The notes under the pieces: model-generated
The model's database searches: none
Told to the model about the DNA's origin: nothing
The model's input: the letters and a program-made list of their open reading frames with translations, nothing else
Shown: positions 1 through 10,507 of the stretch, piece after piece
Position numbering within the stretch: position 1 is the first letter of the stretch
Layout of the letters: the number at the start of each line of letters is the position of its first letter
DNA from: Rotaria macrura
Taxonomy: Eukaryota; Rotifera; Eurotatoria; Philodinida; Philodinidae
Assembly (NCBI GenBank): GCA_900239685.1
Contig: OENT01000108.1
Span: 1 to 64,000, forward strand
DNA length: 64,000 nt
Direction: 5' to 3'
Made by a program: the position numbers and the translations under genes

Positions 1-87
1 CAAAAAAGGTTGGCCGATTAAAAAAATTTCAGGTTATATACAGTTTCATTTTCTCTATAAGCTGACATATAGAAAATGGTACCTTTT

Positions 88-111
88 GGGGGGGGGGGGG
101 CCAGCCCCCCC
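88..111. repeat. G13 homopolymer followed by a C-rich run
   Basis: Thirteen consecutive G residues (88-100) are followed by CCAG and a run of seven C, inside what should be a FARSB intron. The two runs can pair as a GC hairpin, which is exceptional in such AT-rich DNA. It could be a real mononucleotide tract or a sequencing or assembly artefact. Confidence 0.8.
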
Positions 112-238
112 TTAAATCATTGATTGTTCGTCGTAAATCCTAGTAGCGAATTACAAGATGTTACTCGATAAAATTCTTTATAACTATTGCGTATTATTAC
201 TAAAAAATCTCACTGAACGGTATCTAATTTTGTTTTAG

Positions 239-3200
239 GAACTTTTGCCGGAGACTAATAATACAGATGCAGAATATAAAATCGAAATTCCAGCCAATCG
301 GTGTGTTCTGTTTTCTATGTTATGTATCTGTTTGTAATATAATTTTAAATTTTAGTTATGATATACTTTGCTTGGAAGGTTTAAGTCGTGCACTAAATGT
401 CTTTCTACAGAAGTATGGTATATGATGTTTATTTTTGGTAATAGATTAAAATTTGCTTTATTTTCAGAACTGAAATACCCAAATTTTGTTTATCAAATCA
501 AAAACTTATTCGAATGAAAATCTTACCGAATGTATATTGTTTTGAATAGTTTTTTCTTTATTTCTTATTGAGGATTTTAATTTTATATCAGACTCAACGT
601 ATTCGTCCGATTGCTGTTGCTGCAATTCTTCGTAATGTAACATTCAATAGTGAAAGTTATAATAGTTTTATAAAATTACAAGATAAACTTCATTTGAATC
701 TTTGTCGAAATCGAACATTAGTCGCTATAGGAACTCATGATCTTGATACATTGCAACCGCCATTTATATACGATGCTCGTGAACCTAAAAACATTAAATT
801 TCGTTCATTAAATCAAAAAAATGAAATGCGTGCGGATGAAATGATGGAATTTTATCTTGTAAGATTTTTCTTGTATCAGTGAATGATTTTATGTCGTCTT
901 TGTTTCTTGTTTTTTTTTCCTAGAAAGATACTCATCTTAAACGTTACGTCTCAATTATACAAGATTCAGATGTTTATCCAGTTATAGTTGATTCAAATAA
1001 TGTTGTTCTATCACTTCCTCCAATCATTAATGGTAAGAAACGAAACACATTTGTCACAATTTTTGTATAGTTTTCAAATCTTATCGATTTATTTTCGAGC
1101 AGCTAAGTTCGAGTACAAGAAAAAATTAAAAAAGACGTCTGCTACCGATACAGAGTTGTAGATCCTTCGTAAAAGACTTTTCGCCACGGGAATAGAGAAC
1201 TTAAATGTTATAAAAATTTTGCCCGCCTCTGAAAATCTGTTTCTCCTATTTTTATATTTATCAAAATGGATTAGTTTAAGAGTTTTTTATTTAAATTTCG
1301 GAATAACTATTATGCTATATAATTAACAAAAGACAATTACCGCCACTATAATGTATAGGATACTAACAATAGATGAAACTAATTGACTGTTCAGTTGTCA
1401 GTAACTAGGTCATCAGTAGATTTCACGTGCGTCTTCTTTTATTATTCTGAATGTTATTAACAGATGAATGAGAATTCGATGCTGCACTTACTTCTGCCTA
1501 CAGAAGATGTCAAATCAAGATCTCAATGGTTCAGAGGAAATATCTGACCTTCGTCAGAGGGGCATAGCTTATTTACAGGTTATTTGCTCAAAAATTTCAT
1601 AAGACGAATTACTTGAATCATAGAACAATATCTTTTGTATTTTTTATCATGCTTAGGTGATCATAGTAAAATTAGTGTTCAAACAAAAAATATCTTCATT
1701 GAATGTACGGCCTTGGATTTGCATAAAGCTAACGTGGTACTTAATACAATGGTAACAATGTTTGCTCAATATTGTAGTACACCATTTGAGTAGGAATATA
1801 TTGAAAGTGTTTGTTAGAATGAGATTTTTTTGTTTCTCTCTACAATAGAATTGAGTCAGTGGAAGTTGAACAAGTGGACGGAACAGTGATAACATATCCT
1901 GTAAGATAATTATTAATTTCCATGATTGTTCTTTTTTTTTCTATTGAGTTTTCTAATACTTTGCTAATGCTAGGATTTAAAAGATCGAGTTCAAGATGTA
2001 TCACTGAAAAAGATCAATCAACGTATTGGCATCGGGTATGAATATGTCAATCGAAGTAAAATTCATTTGTTCTAAAAATTTCTATTGTTTTTTTTATTAG
2101 ACTCGATGCAGACAAGGCAGCAATGCTTCTAAAGCGCATGTGTCTTCGAACGGATGTTATTGATGTTGATACACTTCGTGTTCATATACCAGTAACTCGA
2201 GCGGATATTCTTCACTTTTGTGACATTGCTGAAGATTGTGCAGTTGCATATGGTTTCAATAATATTCTCAAAACCGTACCAAAAACAGTTTGCATCGGAA
2301 ATCAGGTAGATAGTAATATTTGGAAAACACAAGATTTATTTTCTTTCCATTCTAGTTTGAACTCAATCGAGTATCTGATCTTCTTCGACATGCTGTTGCC
2401 GAAGCTGGTTTTACAGAAGCATTAACATTTACATTATGTTCATGTTCTGATGTTGCCGAAAAATTTGGTAAAAAGATTGAGAATATTCCTGCAGTACACA
2501 TTGCTAATCCGAAAGCGCTAGAATTTCAAGTAAGATTAAAGTCTATGGAAAATAATTTAAATAAATTTAGATTAGAAATACTTTCAAGTTGAATATACAT
2601 ATTCAATTCTATATTATGAAATCAATAATTCTTAGATAGAATTTCATTTATTCATACACTAATAAAATATTTTTTATAAATTACGATGCCAAAACAATAC
2701 TGCAGTAGATCAAAAATTAATTGTAACTGTGGTATGATGTTTGCGAAGATTTTAGAATATCAGCTATATTCGAATTAGATTAAGGTAGCTGTCGGCAAAC
2801 TTAAAATTCAGACCGTTCTAGACATACCAAAGCCGACATATGTACATCATTAACCATTCACGATTCGATCCAAGAGCTTATGTTCGATTTTCATTATGGT
2901 TGAACTAAACGGATCGAATCGGATTAGAAAATATGTCATGTTGAAAAAAAGTATCATTCCTTTAAAATATAAAGAACAAATCGATCCAACTTTTCTAATT
3001 CAATTTGATCAAGTCTATTCAATCGTAATCAAATGGTTAAGATTAAATTGAAATTTGTCTATTTGGGATTTTGAATGTTACGAACCGCCTAAATATGTTA
3101 ATTTGTTTGTAAAAGCTTTAATTTAATCATGATATAGCGTGTTTTCTTTCATGTAGTCTGTCTCGAGTATGAGATTAGCATAGAACAACATTCAAAAAAG

Positions 3201-4108
3201 GAACTCACATGACTGCTATACCCAATGTCAACATATTCTAAGCTTATAGAATGTTATTACAAAACAATAACACAGTGGAATCAACCGTAATAATACTATT
3301 AGTATACTTAACTTAATTCTTCGAAATAATCTTTAATATAACATATTGATGAACATTCAATTTTTTTCATGAATCTTAAATCTCACATCAGCTTTCATTG
3401 CAATGAGTTACATGTGAATCTAAAAGTCAATTTCTCGTTGTACACTTTATAACCTATTTTGTTCTAAGAAAACACATGTAGCTCGTCATTTTCTACATGT
3501 ATCCATAGTAAAACAAATCGAAATTTGTATGTCATTGTTAAATTTAGATTGGTCGAACATCAATTTTGCCAGGTTTATTGAAAACAATAGCAAATAATCA
3601 AGGTACGGCATTACCTATTCAACTCTTCGAAGTATCTGATGTTATTCTCAAAGATGCAACACAAGGTTTGTTTGATCGAAGGAAATAACGAAGACATCAA
3701 ATGCTTTTTTGTTTTATAGAAAATGGTTGTCGCAATGAACGACGTTTATGTGCAGTCTTCTATAGTAAAACACCAGGTTTTGAAACTATTCACGGTCTAC
3801 TCGATCGAGTCATGACATTAAATAAAGTACCGTATAATGAAAATAGAACTAATGATCATGGTTATTATTTAAACAATCAATGTGAAGGTAATACATTCAT
3901 GATAGTATTTTCCTTTTAGGATCGAATGAAGTTCAATAATTGTTTTATTTTTCTAGATAGTGCATTTTTTCCTGGTCGTCATGCACAAGTTATTGTATCT
4001 GGTCAAAATATTGGTGTTGTTGGCGTTCTTCATCCAAATGTTATTGAACATTTTGGTTTAAAACTTCCGTGCTCTATAGTTGAGATAAACATTGAATCGT
4101 TTGTTTGA
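239..4108 (+). CDS. FARSB: Phenylalanine--tRNA ligase beta subunit (5' end missing)
   Basis: Cytosolic PheRS beta subunit, which pairs with the alpha subunit to charge tRNA-Phe. Thirteen exons are readable: 239-300, 356-412, 468-531, 592-858, 924-1032, 1657-1789, 1849-1900, 1974-2035, 2101-2305, 2356-2529, 3548-3665, 3720-3887 and 3957-4108. Together they give 540 codons plus stop. The first exon seen reads [19 protein letters not shown], which matches roughly residue 68 onward of animal FARSB, so the start codon and about 50-70 residues lie upstream of the window. Further family landmarks are [80 protein letters not shown] and the terminal FFPGRHAQV / [11 protein letters not shown]. Every junction is GT-AG and keeps frame. 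Most introns are 50-75 nt, but two are 624 and 1018 nt. AATAAA lies at 4179-4184. Identification is very secure. Confidence 0.97.
2880..3045. repeat. Imperfect inverted repeat inside the long FARSB intron
   Basis: Within the 1018-nt intron (2530-3547), positions 2911-2931 and 2991-3010 are inverted copies matching at about 17 of 21 bases. Weaker similarity continues outward for some 25 nt on each side. It may be the remnant of a small foldback element that lengthened this intron. Confidence 0.35.
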
Positions 4109-5976
4109 GGAAAAAAAATTCTAAGAACACTTATATGCTAATTATATGATTTAGGTTTTATTGCTATAAAAACAAGAAATAAAACAAACATACTGACAAA
4201 AAAGAAGTCTTAATAAATTCAATAGATTTTTCTCGAAACATCATTATAATTTGACTTCGTGCTCATATTATATTATCTTACTTTGTACTGCGTAATGAAA
4301 AATTTCTCATGGTCGAACGACTCTACTTCTGTAGTGACATCGTATTTCATCTAGATAACTCGTCAATCGAACTTATACGTTGCCGTAAAGTAGACCGAAA
4401 AAGGATTAATTACTAGTACGAATAAATTTCCCGTTAGTCTCGTCGTTGGAAGTAGTCTCTTTATTTCAAAAGTTGACCTACAATATTTCAACAGATCAAT
4501 ATTTCTAAATGAAATTTTTGATAAAGTTATTTTCATAAAACTAAATTGCTTACAATGAACAACTTTGATCGTATTCATGTCAACTTGAGAAAACAATCAA
4601 AACTATAGTTCCATCACATTTCACTGATTTTTTTGAGCAATCGTTCGATGAAAATATGCCATGTTTTCTAACTGCTCAAAATCGAACACATAATTTCTCC
4701 ATGGAAATGTGCTGTTCTTTTTTTCTATTCGAATTAAAGTTGGAGAAAAATAAATTAATTTATAAAGAACTTTGCACTCTTAAGTTTTTCTACAAGTATT
4801 AATTCTTTGTTGAAAGTCAATCGTTATCTTATCAGTCAGAAAATAGATCATCAGAAGTGAAGTTATGAAATAAATTCAATTTTGAATGAATTAATCAAAT
4901 GGTGTGTAACAATTACATGATGAAGTAAAATTTTAATATTTAGAAATGGATAGAGAACGCGATTGTTTATTGACTGGTGGACATTTTTACTTGACTGCGG
5001 AATTCTCTCGACTAAAAAGTACGAAAACTGATGTTCATTCTAGTCCTATCGTATATAATCTAGATCATCCATGGAATAATACGTGTATATTTTCATATGA
5101 AAAACAAATCATTCAAAATATGTTTGCTAGTTGCACGGTCATATACGATTGTATCGCTTTTCTCGATCGTGCTACGTAATACTACGAAATCAATGTAACT
5201 TTTATAGAGTATCGAATATTTTAATTTAAGAAAATATTTGCGCGCCTGATAATAAGATTGAATTTGACTTCGTTGGCTTTGTCTCCAATACAATCAATAG
5301 GTATGAATGAATGATCTAGAAAAGATTATTATAGTACTCGATAGGTACAATAGTTTTTCAAAAATGGATTTCTAGTAATTTATATGCAAGTAATATGTCA
5401 ACGCTAAAAGTGTTGCTGAGCATTTCAAATATATTTTTTATGGCATAGCACTGTAATGAAATATCGTGGTGATTTTATCTTTTCTATTCTCATAGAAAGA
5501 GCAAAGTGTCTTGTCTACAGCAAAAATGTTCAAAAGAATTTCACTGAAAATATTTTTACTGGACCACAACATTTTTCAGATAAAAACCATCGAAAAAAAA
5601 TTTAAGTAACTTTGATGAGATTCTTCTAGTTTTTCGTTTATCATCGTGCAGTGTCGTCAAGAATCATCTTCAAGCAACCTATATGCCATAATAGAATTGA
5701 TTTTTTCGACTGCACTCGACAACTTCACTTAATGATAGCACACTTCACTAACCGTATAATTTAAAAGCACTTATTACACGAGTGAATATTGGATGTTTCA
5801 GATTTTTCGTTTTAGTGATGTCGAAAAAACATTTCCAATGAAATCCTTTTGAATATAATTGCCCTAGATGTGCAGAACTTTTCCCTCACTCGTTCGTATT
5901 TTGTAGTCAGCAGTTGTACTAAATTTACATGTGCACAAAGTAAGATATTTCAAACTACAAAAATTATAATATTGTT
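4109..5976. other. Intergenic; no gene recognised
   Basis: The FARSB polyadenylation signal is at 4179-4184. One 77-codon open frame (4946-5179, +) has no recognisable motif, no signal peptide and no clear splice partners, so it is not called as a gene. The rest is AT-rich sequence without repeats I could identify. Confidence 0.5.
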
Positions 5977-6720
5977 ATGAATGATATACAAACAAGATTT
6001 GTTTCTTACTTAAACAGATCAGATATCAAACGTGCATATCCTATGCCTATTTCGTATCATTATTTCGAATCTGGTGAAGTATCTCGTGAACGTTTACAAC
6101 TAGAAATTGAATTGTTGAAACAATTGCAACAAGCTAAACTTCTAGATAAACTCAATTGGAAATTTTATGATACACGTGCATTAGAAATTTTTCTTCAATC
6201 TGGAATATACGAAGTTAATAATGAACTTACTCAACGCTATAGTAACAGTTCGAATGACATTGAACAAATCGATTTTATTCATCAATGTATACGAAAACAT
6301 GAAATATTTCCAAGAGAAGAAAATTTCAAATCATCAAAACTATCGCGGAATCTTATTCTTAATGCAACACTAATGATTATTTGTCTTTGTTTGATCGGTG
6401 GACTTTATCTGTATGAATACATTAAATTTGATCGTCCACATTCGTTGTTCATATTACTTAATCATCCATTAACATCAAAACGACGGCATCTCACATTTAA
6501 AGATGATTTAACAGTTTTTCTTTTAACATTTATTTGTACTATTATCTTAGGTTGTATCATTATCGCGACAAGATATAATCGAAAAATTATTCTAATTGGA
6601 CTGTTGTCATTATTGATTATGATAATATTACTTATTAAAAATATTCATGACATAATTATTTTTCTATCAGTATATCGAGAAATACGTTGGCCAACGGTTT
6701 ATGATTATATGTACTCGTAG
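5977..6720 (+). CDS. Orphan three-TM membrane protein, single exon
   Basis: An uninterrupted 247-codon frame from ATG to TAG, with codon usage like the FARSB exons. The N-terminal 120 residues are hydrophilic, with a leucine/glutamine-rich helix at about 38-58 (ERLQLEIELLKQLQQAKLL) that could form a short coiled coil. Three hydrophobic segments follow at about 126-147, 178-198 and 204-233, separated by a basic loop (about 165-175, TSKRRHLTF). The tail is short and Tyr-rich. I do not recognise the family. The length of the frame in such AT-rich DNA and its clean amphipathic and hydrophobic layout make it likely to be a real gene. It stands between FARSB and a small orphan gene on the same strand, with no sign of shared transcription. 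Confidence 0.7.
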   Translation: MNDIQTRFVSYLNRSDIKRAYPMPISYHYFESGEVSRERLQLEIELLKQLQQAKLLDKLNWKFYDTRALEIFLQSGIYEVNNELTQRYSNSSNDIEQIDFIHQCIRKHEIFPREENFKSSKLSRNLILNATLMIICLCLIGGLYLYEYIKFDRPHSLFILLNHPLTSKRRHLTFKDDLTVFLLTFICTIILGCIIIATRYNRKIILIGLLSLLIMIILLIKNIHDIIIFLSVYREIRWPTVYDYMYS

Positions 6721-6872
6721 TGAAAACAGTGTTGATCGTGTGTAGATTTTTCAAGTGTCTGAAAAATTGAAAAAAATGGTGTCTAGCTACTGATGATTGA
6801 AGTTTGTTTCATTTGTACATTTTTTTTCGCGTTAAGAACAGAAGTAGTGCAAGTAAAACGTGATTGAAAAGA

Positions 6873-7348
6873 ATGTCTAAGCAAAAAGGCCGTAATGTTC
6901 CAACAGTAGAATACTGGGCTGGAAAAAAACTTCAACGATCATCATCGGATTTATTTCTTGATCGACCACGACGAGGAAATACATTTTTTACTGGTATAGT
7001 TTAATCATTTTCAATCAAATTTCTTAATATACGTCTATTAAAAAAGGTCCTAATGCTATGTGGTCTCAACAGTATCCTATTCGTGATCTTATTGGCGATA
7101 TTGGTGAAGGAGACGCGTCAGTACTTCGTTCACTCGATGTAGGATATTTGACACGGTAATCATAATCTAAATGAGTTGTTTAACTTGAAAGTATATATTC
7201 TATTCTTGCCGTCTATTTCGATTGAAGAGGTTATGTGATGGAACCACCAAATCGTCGTTCTGTATGCCCTGGTGAAATTGGTTGGACAGCAGACTATTTT
7301 CATCGATCTTTCAAGCCAACTAAATCCTACATGAAATGGGAAACATAA
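6873..7348 (+). CDS. Small conserved-looking orphan protein, three exons
   Basis: Three exons (6873-6993, 7047-7155, 7228-7348) joined by 53- and 72-nt GT-AG introns encode 116 residues ending in KPTKSYMKWET. The protein is hydrophilic and rich in Arg, Pro, Trp and Tyr (for example VEYWAGKKLQRSSSDLF, MWSQQYPIRDL, CPGEIGWTADYFHRSF), with no signal peptide or TM segment. The composition, with scattered aromatic and proline anchors, resembles small axonemal or microtubule-lumen proteins, but this is only an impression and I cannot name a family. A tandem AATAAATAAA lies at 7437-7446. Intron phases stay consistent throughout, which supports the model. Confidence 0.75.
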
Positions 7349-7561
7349 ATTTGTTTCTCTGAATAAAAACAACCACATCCGAATAACAGCGCCATCTTTA
7401 ACATTTATATATATATACTATAGGAAGTTATTTGAAATAAATAAACATCACATACGTAGATTAGTTTAGTTTGTTAATCAGTTGCTTATATGTGAACATA
7501 GAACTTGCTTTTCATATAGTTGTTCTACTGTTTGTTTTTGTTCATTTCAAAAGAGAAAACG

Positions 7562-10507
7562 ATGAGCAATCGGAATCGAAGTCGGGATGTTTCATCTGAC
7601 GATCTAAATAAAGAATCATCCGAATCCACAATAGCATTATCTTCGAAAAAAAGTCAATCAACATTTAATAAAACAGCCGATGTCGATGATCCACCATTTA
7701 GTCGACTATTTTTACTTATACCCAAAGCTATGTCAGAAGATGAATTACGTAAAGCATTTTTAGTCCATGGAACGATTCAAGATATTCATATGGTACGAGA
7801 CCGACGAAATCAAGAAAGCAAAGGTTGATAGATTTCATTCGTTACATTCATAAATATAATGTGCTGATTTTCATCTAGGTATTGCCTATATAAAATATGA
7901 AAAAGCGTCAGCAGCAGCTCGTGCTATGGAAGAAATGAATGGTACTGTTATTCCACCACATACGCGTCCCCTTAAGGTATAGAGTTTTAGTTTTTCGATC
8001 GAATGATTTTCTTGATGATAAATATTACTAAGGCTATTATATCAAGTTCACGTCGTGAAGGTAGTGTACGTGATCCAGATGAACATGAAAAAATGTTACG
8101 TTTATTTGTTGTTATATCAAAACATATGACTAAAGATGATCTACGCAAAGTATTCGAGGTATTGATAAATAGTTTTTTTCTGGTTTCGTTACTAAATATG
8201 TATTATCAACATTTAGAAATATGGTTCAATCATTCACATTAAAGTTATCGTCGATAAATTAACGGGGGAAAATAAAGGCTTTGCTTACATTTCATTTTCT
8301 AAAGCATCCGAAGCTGCGTATGCTTTAGAAGAATGTGATCCATGTAAGTGTTTTTCTTTCTCATGTTTTTGTTTTGCTCGAAATTATTACGATGCGTACA
8401 AGTTTTTTCGAAGGTATATGAATTACACTCTCAATTCGAGTACTAGTTTTTTTTTTCTGATAAAATCGTGCATCAACTTTTTTGTTTTGATAAGAAAACA
8501 ATTCATTCAATACAGTAACCATGTTAATCTTATGACACTTCATGTTTTCAGTATAGGTTCCAGATTGTAGACCTTTCTTATGAAATAGAATTATAAAATT
8601 ATATTCGTTTTCTGCGTTTCGTTTAGGGACTGCTGGATCAACCTTTACTGATCAAATTTTTTTTGCCTGATTGAACCTATACTTTCAAATTTAATTTTTT
8701 ATAAAAGAATGCTTCCGGTCACTTTACAGTTTCCTAACTGCGAATCATGATTTCTTTAATGCTTTTAGAATTTTATCGAACCTTGTAAAACTAAAAAGAG
8801 ACAACAATTGTATTGTATATGACTCATTAGAAGTTTCGATATTATCTAAGAATTCATTTTAGTCATTTTGAATAAAATCATATTAATTCAATAGGTTACA
8901 AACCAAAATTTGCCGAACCATTTTCTTCAAAACGCCATCGCGACACAGAAGAAATCTTATCTTCATCAGCATCATTATATGGAGCAGTGTCACCGCCTTA
9001 TTGTCATAAAATGCCCATACGGAAACTACATGCATCTCCATCGTCTAATTCTACTGATCATCGACCATCACCTCCGCCTTTACTTCCACTTCCGCCGTCT
9101 CGTTCATTATCACACATTGAATCAAGTCTGTTTTCTTTATTAGTTTCTTTTACAATATAATTCTTTGTCTTCATTATCTCAAATAAGATCTACCCATCAC
9201 ATCATCAGCTTACCATTTACTTGATAATAATAATGAGCGTCGTCTAATTATTCGTTGTGGTATGACAATAACAAATTATCATATATCGAAATTATTTGAT
9301 CTCGTGCCAAATATGGAAGAATGTTCACCGTTAAGTTTAAATAATTTAAATAATGAACGTACGAAATTTTGATATCATTCTTCGATTTAAAAACAAGCGA
9401 AAGCACAACGAATCTTGTATTTAGATTATTTTATCGTACGTTACAAATCTTGCCAATTTGCCACGTATGCACGTGAGAAGCTGCATGCATTTCAATTTCC
9501 CGATGGTGAAATGTTATCTGTTCAATACTATGATGAGCAGTAAAAGAGAAGAAAAACAAAATCTTATTTGATAGAAATCTATTCACTATTATGTTTTTCC
9601 TATAGAGTTGTCAATGATTTGATTAATCAATCACAAAATGGTAAATATGGTGATACATCTGGCATTGGACAATTGATTCATCAAGTAAATCGACGAAAAA
9701 ATTTTACTTTATAACGAACTAAGTCATTTCTTTTTGTCTAAAGATGAGTAATCTACAAGGTAGTCAAGAACAATATGTTGATTATTGTAATATACCGTTA
9801 CCACCAAAACAAAAATATGCCTCGTTCGATGCACCTGTAAGTATTAATTGAATGTACAAATGAATATTCATCAAATAAGTAATTAACGCCTGAAGAATAG
9901 GAGAAAGGATGTTTACCGTTGAGAACCAAACAAAAGAATTTTGTTCAATTAATCTAATTGATAAATAATGAATTTCAGCCGTTAGTCTAAATTACGAAAT
10001 ATACTTCGTGTTTTTATGCAAGTAAAATTCTATAAACTATTACAAGATTTTTCATCGAGTGAGATATGACTACGACGGGATTGGAATTGCAGGTAATCAG
10101 AATTTCTAAGGACAAAATCGCATTCCGTTCATCAGTACAATGTATGATGTAGTTTGTGGTCTGCAGAAGATTGAAATCATCATTATTCTATGGTTTGATA
10201 TCGAAAAAATGATATTTATATATTTATCATCTAGGTTGCTAAAACGTTACAAATAATGCCTCAGCGTCCAATATCTGAGGATTATATTCGTGATGTGTTT
10301 AATCGTTTTGGAAATTTAATTGATGTTCGCATGATGAATCCTCAATTATGTTTTGTCATGTTCAGTGATAAAGTTAGCGCTGATACAGCTTTGGAAACAA
10401 TGAATGGACAAGAAATCACATTAGTTCGTATACGTATTATTGAAAGTGATAAGTCTGTTGACTCAACAACGGCTTCTGTTGTACATCGAAAACGACAAAA
10501 AGTGTGA
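7562..10507 (+). CDS. RBM45: RNA-binding protein 45 (RBM45/Drb1) homologue
   Basis: Ten exons (7562-7823, 7879-7976, 8033-8158, 8217-8343, 8895-9125, 9188-9358, 9425-9539, 9606-9684, 9744-9836, 10235-10507) give 524 codons plus stop; the human protein is about 476 aa. RRM1 starts near residue 42 (DDPPFSRLFLLIPKAMSED, then GTIQDIHMVRDRRNQESKG). RRM2 follows (MLRLFVVISKHMTKDDLRK, then KVIVDKLTGENKGFAYISF). A Ser/Pro-rich linker comes next (exon 5), then a degenerate RRM3 (FDLVPNMEECS, then YKSCQFATYAREKLHAFQF). The last exon holds RRM4 (ISEDYIRDVFNRFGNLIDV) and a basic tail RKRQKV that probably acts as the nuclear localisation signal, as in human RBM45. The order of RRMs and linker matches RBM45, a nuclear RNA-binding protein that self-associates. 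ATG 7562 is preferred over an in-frame ATG at 7520, because the latter adds a hydrophobic stretch unlike the family. Confidence 0.93.
8550..8683. repeat. 134-bp MITE-like unit in an RBM45 intron
   Basis: The perfect 11-bp inverted pair AGTATAGGTTC (8550-8560) and GAACCTATACT (8673-8683) brackets 112 bp within the 551-nt intron 4 of RBM45, whose other short introns are about 55-65 nt. Size and termini fit a miniature inverted-repeat element. No clear target-site duplication was seen. Confidence 0.35.
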
